Assembly: GCF_017831975.1 (NCBI RefSeq)
Contig: NZ_JAFDSS010000001.1
Location: 3,831,571 to 3,895,570, forward strand
Source: Microbacterium terrae
Lineage (GTDB): Bacteria; Actinomycetota; Actinomycetes; Actinomycetales; Microbacteriaceae
Direction: 5' to 3'
DNA length: 64,000 nt
Notes under the pieces: generated by a model
What the model was told of the DNA's origin: nothing
Databases searched by the model: none
What the model saw: the letters and a program-made list of their open reading frames with translations, nothing else
Program-made: the position numbers and the translations under genes
Shown: in pieces, positions 57,048 through 64,000 of the stretch
Layout: every line of letters begins with the position of its first letter
Numbering within the stretch: position 1 is the stretch's first letter

Positions 57048-58556
57048 GTGAGCACCACGACATCCGCCCCGGCCGTCGGCCGCACCTACACCTCTCTGAA
57101 GGCCGCGTGGATTCCCCTCGCGGCTCTCTGCCTCGCCTTCTTCGTCGAGATGGTCGACAACACCCTGCTGTCGATCGCCCTGCCGACGATCGGGCGCGAC
57201 CTCGGCGGCGACACAACGTCGCTGCAGTGGGTGACCGGCGCCTACTCGCTGACCTTCGGCGGGCTTCTGCTCACCGCCGGGTCGATCGCCGATCGCTTCG
57301 GGCGGCGGCGCGTGCTCCAGGTCGGCCTCGCCATCTTCGGCACGGTGAGCCTCGCCGTGCTGCTGGTGAGCCAGGTGTCGGAGCTGATCGCTCTCCGCGC
57401 GGTGCTCGGGATCGCGGCCGCCGCGATGGCGCCGATCACCAACTCGCTCGTCTTCCGCCTCTTCGACGACGAGAAGCTGCGCATGCGCGCGATCACCTTG
57501 ATGATGGTCGTCGGCATGTCGGGCTTCGTCGTCGGTCCGCTCCTGGGCGGAACGATCCTCACCCATCTGCCGTGGCAGTGGCTCCTGATCATCAACGCCC
57601 CGATCGCGCTGATCGCGGCCCTCGGCGTGCACTTCGGAGTGCCGGCCGATGAGCCCGGCGGTCTCACGAAGGACCGCCTCGACCTGCCCGGCGCCGCGCT
57701 CAGCATCCTCGCCATCGGTCTCGCCTGCTACGCGCTCACCAGCGGCGTGCAGTTCGGATGGACGTCGCCCCTGACCATCTCCGTGATCGCCGGTGCCGCG
57801 GCATCCGTCGTCGGTTTCATCGTGCGCGAGCGCCGGGCGGCTTCGCCGATGCTCGACCTCCGGCTGCTGCGCAGCGGTACCGTGCGCGGTGCGGCGATCG
57901 CCCAGATCGGCACAGCCATCGCGATGGCGGGCGTGATGTTCGCGCTGATCCTGCACTTCCAGTACGCGTGGGGCTGGAGCCCGATGCTCGCGGGACTGGC
58001 GAACCTGCCGCTCATCCTCACCATGATCTTCGCCACGCCGTTCACCGAGATGCTCGTGCGCCGCCTCGGCCACCGCATCGCGTGCCTCGTCGGAGCTGGA
58101 TTCCTGGCAGCCGGGCTGGGCCTCATGGCATGGGGCGTCGAGCGCGACTACCTCGCGATCGCGATCGCGATGGTCGTCATGACCGTCGGGCTGCGCACCG
58201 TCATGACGATCTGCGCCGTCGCGTTGATCGGCGCGATGCCCGACAACCGCACCTCGATGGGCGCCGCCCTCAACGACACGGCGCAGGAGGTCGGCACGAG
58301 CTTCGGCACCGCCGTGGTCGGCACGGTCATCGCCGTGCTCGTCACGACGGTGCTGCCCGACGGGGCGTGGAGCGCCGAGCTGACGGCGTCGTTCTTCCAC
58401 GGCGAGCAGGTGCTGTTCGCGGTGCTGGCTGTCGTCGTCGGCCTCATCTCCGCCGTCGGGGCGCTCACCCTCACCGACTCGCGTGAGACCGACGAGCACC
58501 CCGCCGGCGAGGGCGAGGACGCCGCCGAGACGGCGGCCGTGCGGACGGCCGGCTGA
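57048..58556 (+). CDS. MFS multidrug exporter, DHA2 (EmrB/QacA-like) family
   Basis: A 502-residue proton-driven exporter with 14 membrane segments, as usual for DHA2. Helix 1 carries the family's D1-type motif (FFVEMVDNTLLSIALPTIG), the loop between helices 2 and 3 has GSIADRFGRRRV, and helix 5 has the antiporter motif C (VGMSGFVVGPLLGG). The start is GTG at 57048 after AAAGGAG; the longer open frame overlaps the operators. Under the divergent TetR gene. Substrate unknown. Confidence 0.92.
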   Translation: MSTTTSAPAVGRTYTSLKAAWIPLAALCLAFFVEMVDNTLLSIALPTIGRDLGGDTTSLQWVTGAYSLTFGGLLLTAGSIADRFGRRRVLQVGLAIFGTVSLAVLLVSQVSELIALRAVLGIAAAAMAPITNSLVFRLFDDEKLRMRAITLMMVVGMSGFVVGPLLGGTILTHLPWQWLLIINAPIALIAALGVHFGVPADEPGGLTKDRLDLPGAALSILAIGLACYALTSGVQFGWTSPLTISVIAGAAASVVGFIVRERRAASPMLDLRLLRSGTVRGAAIAQIGTAIAMAGVMFALILHFQYAWGWSPMLAGLANLPLILTMIFATPFTEMLVRRLGHRIACLVGAGFLAAGLGLMAWGVERDYLAIAIAMVVMTVGLRTVMTICAVALIGAMPDNRTSMGAALNDTAQEVGTSFGTAVVGTVIAVLVTTVLPDGAWSAELTASFFHGEQVLFAVLAVVVGLISAVGALTLTDSRETDEHPAGEGEDAAETAAVRTAG

Positions 58557-58717
58557 ACCCGCGCGCGCTCGCGCTGCCCGATCGACGCCGGGTCGGACCC
58601 GCGTGGGAGGGCCTGACGAGACAGGTACTCGCAGGGCATCCCGCGCGGGAGGCGACGCGCGTACGGTCGAGAGGGCGGCGAGACGGATGCCTCAGCCGCG
58701 GCGACGGAGGACTGATC

Positions 58718-59704
58718 ATGCACAAGCGCACACTCGGACGGGACCTCGAGGTCTCAGCCATCGGCCTCGGCTGCATGGGCATGTCGCAGAGCTACGGGCC
58801 GAATCCGGGCAGTCGTGACGAGATGATCGCCGTGCTGCGCTCCGCCGTCGACCTGGGGGTCACTTTCTTCGACACCGCCGAGGTGTACGGGCCGTACGTG
58901 AACGAGGAGCTCGTGGGCGAGGCGCTCGCGCCGGTGCGCGACCAGGTCGTGATCGCGACCAAGTTCGGGTGGGACATCCAGGGCGGACGGATGGTCGGGC
59001 TCAACAGCCGGCCCGACCAGATCCGAGCGGTCGCCGACGCGTCGCTGAAGCGCCTGCGCACCGACGTGATCGACCTGTTCTACCAGCACCGCGTCGACCC
59101 GGATGTGCCGATCGAAGACGTCGCCGGCACGGTGGGCGAGCTCGTCGCCGAGGGCAAGGTGCGCCACTTCGGACTCTCCGAAGCCTCGGCCGCAACCATC
59201 CGCCGCGCTCACGCGGCCTTCCCCGTGACGGCGCTGCAGAGCGAGTATTCGTTGTGGACGCGTGACCCCGAAGCGCAGGTGCTGCCCACCCTCGTCGAGC
59301 TCGGCATCGGCTTCGTGCCGTTCAGCCCGCTCGGCAAGGGGTTCCTCACCGGCACCGTCGACCAGTCGACGTCGTTCGCCGAGGGCGACGTGCGCTCCAC
59401 CATCCCGCGATTCAGCGAGGAGAATCGCGCGGCGAACCAGGCGCTCGTCGAGCACGTGGCGGCATTGGCGTCGTCGAAGGATGCCTCACCCGGCCAGATC
59501 GCACTCGCGTGGCTGCTCGCGCAGCATCCGTCGATCGTCCCGATCCCCGGCACCCGTCGCACCGCCCGCGTCGTGGAGAACGCCGGATCGACCGCGGTCG
59601 CGCTGTCGGCCGACGAGATCGACGACCTCGACGCCCTCGCCCGGCGCGTGGGCGTGCAGGGCGACCGCTACAACGACCTGCACATGGGGTACGTCGACCG
59701 CTGA
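58718..59704 (+). CDS. Aldo/keto reductase
   Basis: A 328-residue NADPH-dependent reductase of the YakC/AKR13-like group. The catalytic tetrad is visible: Asp and Tyr in FFDTAEVYGPYVNEE, Lys in VIATKFGWD and His in LFYQHRVDPD. The cofactor loop near the C-terminus is PIPGTRRTARVVENAG. It begins about 160 bases after the exporter gene, with GGAGGAC before the ATG, and is convergent with GH51. The physiological aldehyde or ketone is unknown. Confidence 0.92.
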   Translation: MHKRTLGRDLEVSAIGLGCMGMSQSYGPNPGSRDEMIAVLRSAVDLGVTFFDTAEVYGPYVNEELVGEALAPVRDQVVIATKFGWDIQGGRMVGLNSRPDQIRAVADASLKRLRTDVIDLFYQHRVDPDVPIEDVAGTVGELVAEGKVRHFGLSEASAATIRRAHAAFPVTALQSEYSLWTRDPEAQVLPTLVELGIGFVPFSPLGKGFLTGTVDQSTSFAEGDVRSTIPRFSEENRAANQALVEHVAALASSKDASPGQIALAWLLAQHPSIVPIPGTRRTARVVENAGSTAVALSADEIDDLDALARRVGVQGDRYNDLHMGYVDR

Positions 59705-59722
59705 CCGGTCACGGTCAGCCGG

Positions 59723-61252
59723 TCAGCCGGCCGCCGACACCGCCGCCCACGACACCGCCGGCAGGGTGAACGAGAGCACCCCGTCCTGCAGCGTGCACGG
59801 CATGCCGGTCGTCGTGACGCGCTCCGGATCGGCGAGCGTGTTGCGGGCATGGATGTCGTCGTCGGCGAGCAGCACGGTCTCGGCGACGGTCGTGACGTCG
59901 AGGTCGCCGAGGTCGATCGTGACGACGGCCTCGGAATCGAGCGAGCGGTTGACCGCGAAGATCGCAAGGGCCCCGGCTTCGGTATCCCACGTGGCGACGG
60001 CATCCACGAGTGGAGCGTCGCCGTACCGTGACGTCGGGGTCGTGGCGACGGTGACGTCGGGGCGCAGGACGACTCCCGACGCGAGGCGCGAGGTCGCGGC
60101 GAACGGGAAGAATGTCGTCTGCCGCCAGGCCGGTCCGCCGGGCTCGGTGGTGATCGGTGCGATGACATTGACGAGTTGGGCGAGTGACGCCGACGTGACG
60201 CGGTCGGCGTTCGCGAGCAGACGGATCAGGATGCTGCCGACCACGACGCCGTCGAGCACGCTGTAGACGTCTTCGAGCAGCCGCGGCGCGACCGGCCAGT
60301 CGCGAGCGCCGGCCGTGTCGGCGGCGGCGATCGCGGCCTCCTCGTCGAGCTGATCCTTGTGGTACCAGACGTTCCACTCGTCGAACGACAGCATGATGTC
60401 CTTCTCGCCGCCCCGCTCCGCACGGACCTCGTCGGCCGCCGCCACCACCGAGTCGACGAAGCGCTGCACGTCGAGCCCCGACGCGAGGAACGACGCGTAG
60501 TCGCCGTCGTACGGCTCGTAGTAGGCGTGGCACGAGATGTAGCCGACGTAGTCGTAGGTGTGGGCGAGCACGGTGCGCTCCCATGCGCCGAACGTCGGCA
60601 TGCCGGAGTCCGACGAGCCGCACGCGACGAGTTCGAGCGCGGGGTCTGCCATTCGCATGGCCGCAGCAGTGCGCGCCGCGAGCCGCCCGTAGGCGTCGGC
60701 GTCGAGGTGGCCGACCTGCCACGGGCCGTCCATCTCGTTGCCCAGGCACCACATGCGGATGGCGTGCGGCTCGGTGGTGCCGTTGGCGATGCGACGGTCG
60801 GCGAGCTCGGTGCCGGGGTGGCCGTTGGCGTACTCGAGCAGATCGAGCGCCTCGGCGATGCCCCGGGTTCCGAGGTTGACCGCCAGCATCACCTCGGCGT
60901 CGACCGTCTTCGCCCAGCGCGCGAACTCGTCGAGTCCGATCTGATTCGTCTCGGTCGAGTGCCAGGCGAGGTCGCGGCGGCGCGGCCGCTCCTCGCGCGG
61001 GCCGACGCCGTCCTCCCACTTGTACCCCGACACGAAGTTGCCGCCCGGGTAGCGGATCGTCGAGACGCCGAGTTCGCGGACGAGCTCGATCACGTCGGTG
61101 CGGAAGCCGTCGGCGTCGGCGGTCGGGTGGCCGGGCTCGTAGAGCCCGTCGTACACGCATCGCCCGAGGTGTTCGACGAACGAGCCGAACAGCCGGCGGT
61201 TTACCGGGGCGACGACCGGCGACGAGGCGAGCGAGAGGGCGGCGGTGAACAT
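59723..61252 (-). CDS. Alpha-L-arabinofuranosidase, GH51
   Basis: A 509-residue intracellular retaining arabinofuranosidase. The N-terminal part begins FGSFVEHLGRCVYDGLYEPG, a GH51 signature. Acid/base Glu is in MWCLGNEMDGPW and the nucleophile Glu in MLSFDEWNVWYH. The C-terminal beta-sandwich runs from about residue 390. The ATG at 61252 lies 10 bases after the upstream GH2 stop, with GGAG between, so the two are an operon. The enzyme trims arabinose from arabinan, arabinogalactan or arabinoxylan fragments. Confidence 0.93.
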   Translation of the reverse strand: MFTAALSLASSPVVAPVNRRLFGSFVEHLGRCVYDGLYEPGHPTADADGFRTDVIELVRELGVSTIRYPGGNFVSGYKWEDGVGPREERPRRRDLAWHSTETNQIGLDEFARWAKTVDAEVMLAVNLGTRGIAEALDLLEYANGHPGTELADRRIANGTTEPHAIRMWCLGNEMDGPWQVGHLDADAYGRLAARTAAAMRMADPALELVACGSSDSGMPTFGAWERTVLAHTYDYVGYISCHAYYEPYDGDYASFLASGLDVQRFVDSVVAAADEVRAERGGEKDIMLSFDEWNVWYHKDQLDEEAAIAAADTAGARDWPVAPRLLEDVYSVLDGVVVGSILIRLLANADRVTSASLAQLVNVIAPITTEPGGPAWRQTTFFPFAATSRLASGVVLRPDVTVATTPTSRYGDAPLVDAVATWDTEAGALAIFAVNRSLDSEAVVTIDLGDLDVTTVAETVLLADDDIHARNTLADPERVTTTGMPCTLQDGVLSFTLPAVSWAAVSAAG

Positions 61253-61262
61253 GGGACTCCGG

Positions 61263-64000
61263 TCAGGGGGTGTCGAAGAGGAGGGCGAAGGATGCCGGCC
61301 GCGCCGGAACGCGGTACCGGGGGAGCACCCCGGGTCCGCACGTCGCGGTGCCGACGCCGGACTGCGCGATGTCGATCGAGACGTGCGTCGCGAGCGGTTC
61401 GGGCAGGTCCGATGCATGGGTGGTCTCGGCGAGCGTCCTGCGGTCCCACGGTGAGACCGTGAGCGCGACACCGTGTTCGAGCGCGTCGCCGCCGGCGACC
61501 TGCACGCGGACGGCACCCGCGGTGGTGCGGACGATCGCCGAGCGCACACCGCGCCGCGATCCGCTCTCCTGCGGCCGAACGTGCGGTGTCACGAGATCGG
61601 ATGCCGGCACCTCGTGCCAGCCGAACGTCACGCCCGCGTCGGTGTCGGGGTAGCTCGGGCCCGGACCGCGGCCGGCGAACTGCATGCCGGTCGGCGCTCC
61701 CGCCAGCGTGAGGTCGATGCCGAGGCGCGCCCAGTCGACGTCCCACGGCCCGTGCGGATCGAGCTCGAGCGTGAGCAGCAGGCCGCCGGGCGTCTCGCTC
61801 CACGACCACCGCGCGTCGATCGCCGTGTCGAACGAGGGCGCCCCGGTGCGGGTCTCCACCACGAGCGAGTGCGGTCCGTGATCGATGGAGCGCACCCGGG
61901 TCAGCATGCGGTCGATGCGGGCTGTCGCCCACCGGGCCGCCATCGGCGGAAGGTCGGGCTCATCCCATCCGGGGGCGAGGTCGTTGTCGGTGGGGGCGCG
62001 CCAGATCCCGACCTGCGGGCCGGAGAGCACGTCGAGTCCGCCGAGGCGGAGCGGGGCGCCGCGCCGATCGAACCGGTCGGCTCCCGGTGCGCTGCGCGTC
62101 GCCGCGACGGCAGGGACGGCGGACAGCTGCTGCCCGGTGGCGACGACGTGACCGGCATCGGCCCATGTCGTCGACGCTGCGAGAGCGGCCCCGACCGTGA
62201 TCACGTCGGCGATGCGCGCGGTGACGTCGCCGCGGGCGCGTGCGGGGAGGGGCAGCTCGACGCGCGTACGCGGGGGTGTCGACGGCACGTCGAATTCACC
62301 CGAGGCGATCGTCGCTCCGTCGACCTCGCGTCGCCAGGTGAAGCGGAGGTGATCGGTGGTGACGTGGTCGTAGCGGTTGCCGATCGTCACGGTCTCGCGC
62401 GTCTCGTCGACCCCGATCACGACCGGCGCGATGATCGCGGCGTAGTCGACGAGTCCGGGGCGCACCTCGCGGTCGGCGCTGACGAGGCCGTCGATGACGA
62501 AGTTGTGGTCGTGCACGGACTCGCCGAAGTCGCCGCCGTACCGATGCACGCGCCGGCCGCTGTCGTCGCGGACGGTGATGGAGTGTTCCACCCACTCCCA
62601 GATGAACCCGCCGGCCAGCCGCGGGAACTCCTCGAACAGGTCCCAGTACTCGCGCACGCCGCCCGGACTGTTGCCCATCGCGTGACCGAACTCGCACTGG
62701 ATGAACGGCAGTGTTCGCCGGCGCGCCTCGTCGGCGCTGATGCCGATGGGGAGCGGCTCGGAGGCCTCCTCGCCGATGCGGCGGACCTCGTCGTGCGATG
62801 CGTACATCCGCGAGTACACGTCGACGTCGCGGCTCGACCAGTCGCCCTCGTAGTGCACGAGCCGTGACGGGTCGTGCTCGCGCACCCAGCGGGCCATCGC
62901 CGTGAGGTTGCCCCCGGTGCCCGATTCGTTGCCGAGCGACCACATGATGACGCTCGCGTGGTTGCGGTCTCGAGCGACCGTGCGACGGATGCGATCGAGG
63001 AATGCCTCGCGCCACGCGGGGTCTGCGCTGGGGTTGCCGCGCCACTGCACGTACTCGTACTCGTGCGTCTCGAGGTCGCACTCGTCGATGAGGTAGACGC
63101 CGAGTTCATCGGCGAGGTCGAGGAAGTCGGGGTGCGGCGGATAGTGCGACGTGCGCACGGCGTTGATGTTGTGCTGCTTCATGAGCACGAGATCGCGGCG
63201 GGCGAGGTCGGGGGAGTAGACGCGGCCGTGCTCGGGATCGTGCTCGTGGCGGTTGACACCGCGCAGCATGATCGGCCGGCCGTTCACGCGAAGCACGCCG
63301 TCGTCGGTGCTGACGCGGCGGAAGCCGAGCCGCATCGTCACGGTCTCGGTCGGCGTCGACACCACGGCGGTGTAGAGCCGCGGCGTCTCGGCCGACCACG
63401 GTTCGACCGCGCCGACCGCGATGCGGCCGACCGGTGCGGCGTCGAGGGTGGCGGCGGCATCCGCCGACGCGCGGATGCCGAGCTCGGGAACCTCGATCGA
63501 GACCGATCCGGTCGACGCGATGCGGGCGTCGATCGTGCCCTGTCCGGTCGCCGGGTCGTAGTCGGCGATGAGGAACGTGTCATCGACGCCGTCGGTGGGT
63601 CGCCCCAGCACGGTGACGCTGCGGAAGATGCCGGGGAGCCACCACATGTCCTGGTTCTCGAGGTACGTGCCGTCGGAGAACTGGGCGACGCGCACGGCGA
63701 GCACGTTGCCCGCGGCCGCGACGACATCGGTGATGTCGAACTCGTGCGTGAGCCGGCTTCCGCGCGTGCTGCCGAGGCGCACGCCGTTGAGGTGCACCTC
63801 GGCCGCCGACTCGACGCCGTCGAAGCGCAGCAGCATCCGTCCGCGGAGGTGCGTGAGCGGCGCATCGAGGTCGAACAGGCGCACGTAGTCGCCGATCGGG
63901 TTCTCGTCGGGCGGGTGAGGGGCGTCGACCGGGAAGGGGAACTGCACGTTCGAGTAGGCGGGTGATCCGAAGCCCGACAGATTCCAGTGAGCGGGCACCG
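61263..64000 (-). CDS. Beta-galactosidase, GH2 (LacZ-like), 5' end outside the window
   Basis: At least 911 residues; by comparison with the other GH2 gene here, roughly 60-80 N-terminal residues lie past the window edge. Visible from the jelly-roll domain (PAHWNLSGFGSPAYSNVQFP) on. The barrel has VNRHEHDPEHGRVY, acid/base Glu in MWSLGNESGTG and nucleophile Glu in FIQCEFGHAMGNSPGG. The C-terminal domain closes with YGRGP-like QFAGRGPGPSYPDT. Related to the GH2 enzyme at 41351 but clearly diverged, so a distinct linkage preference is likely. Co-transcribed with GH51. Confidence 0.93.
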   Translation of the reverse strand, partial: VPAHWNLSGFGSPAYSNVQFPFPVDAPHPPDENPIGDYVRLFDLDAPLTHLRGRMLLRFDGVESAAEVHLNGVRLGSTRGSRLTHEFDITDVVAAAGNVLAVRVAQFSDGTYLENQDMWWLPGIFRSVTVLGRPTDGVDDTFLIADYDPATGQGTIDARIASTGSVSIEVPELGIRASADAAATLDAAPVGRIAVGAVEPWSAETPRLYTAVVSTPTETVTMRLGFRRVSTDDGVLRVNGRPIMLRGVNRHEHDPEHGRVYSPDLARRDLVLMKQHNINAVRTSHYPPHPDFLDLADELGVYLIDECDLETHEYEYVQWRGNPSADPAWREAFLDRIRRTVARDRNHASVIMWSLGNESGTGGNLTAMARWVREHDPSRLVHYEGDWSSRDVDVYSRMYASHDEVRRIGEEASEPLPIGISADEARRRTLPFIQCEFGHAMGNSPGGVREYWDLFEEFPRLAGGFIWEWVEHSITVRDDSGRRVHRYGGDFGESVHDHNFVIDGLVSADREVRPGLVDYAAIIAPVVIGVDETRETVTIGNRYDHVTTDHLRFTWRREVDGATIASGEFDVPSTPPRTRVELPLPARARGDVTARIADVITVGAALAASTTWADAGHVVATGQQLSAVPAVAATRSAPGADRFDRRGAPLRLGGLDVLSGPQVGIWRAPTDNDLAPGWDEPDLPPMAARWATARIDRMLTRVRSIDHGPHSLVVETRTGAPSFDTAIDARWSWSETPGGLLLTLELDPHGPWDVDWARLGIDLTLAGAPTGMQFAGRGPGPSYPDTDAGVTFGWHEVPASDLVTPHVRPQESGSRRGVRSAIVRTTAGAVRVQVAGGDALEHGVALTVSPWDRRTLAETTHASDLPEPLATHVSIDIAQSGVGTATCGPGVLPRYRVPARPASFALLFDTP

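Overview
High-GC DNA with dense operons, many 4-base stop/start overlaps (ATGA or GTGA), short -10 boxes of the TAnnnT type and a gene set typical of plant-polymer-degrading actinobacteria. It looks like a chromosomal segment of a Microbacteriaceae member, probably close to Microbacterium. The genus is inferred from protein character only. There is no phage, IS element or CRISPR array.

Layout. (1) 1-5.9 kb: housekeeping and redox genes: mmsA, a lipoate-ligase-like gene, a VOC-domain protein, and an MDR/SDR pair under a divergent TetR regulator. (2) 6.3-15.2 kb: a LacI-regulated glycoside operon: lipoprotein binding protein, two CUT1 permeases, GH3 and GH78. Three GTnAACCGGTTnAC operators control it. 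(3) 15.3-19.5 kb: TetR regulator, GPH-type MFS transporter and a 670-residue hydrolase-like protein with a PKD-like tail. (4) 19.5-25.2 kb: three tiny membrane-protein genes, a NarL-type two-component system, a DUF1269 protein and an MMPL exporter. (5) 25.4-28 kb: a scarred region. It holds head-to-head 3' remnants of a LacI gene and another gene, a frameshifted SDR gene, the 3' part of a tRNA-Ser with its terminator, and a nonsense-interrupted winged-helix gene. (6) 28-53 kb: the main locus, a uronate/galactan utilisation island. (7) 53-64 kb: TetR/SDR/MDR/isochorismatase-like genes, TetR/DHA2 exporter, aldo/keto reductase, GH51 and a GH2 gene that runs off the window.

The main locus is a nearly complete pathway. 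A secreted 1972-residue GH53 endo-galactanase cuts polymer outside the cell. A CUT1 ABC transporter takes up oligosaccharides. Intracellular GH115 alpha-glucuronidase and GH2 beta-galactosidase, with a CE12-type esterase, release uronate and galactose. UxaC, UxuB, UxuA, KdgK and Eda then take glucuronate through fructuronate, mannonate, KDG and KDPG to pyruvate and glyceraldehyde-3-phosphate. A 12-bp near-palindrome, GTGAWCGWTCAC, occurs eight times (two copies with one or two changes) and only in front of the operons of this locus and next to its LacI-family gene. At three promoters it fills the spacer directly against the -10 box. Together with GH78, GH51 and the second GH2, the gene set fits arabinogalactan or rhamnogalacturonan-I side chains carrying glucuronate. 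The substrate is inferred.
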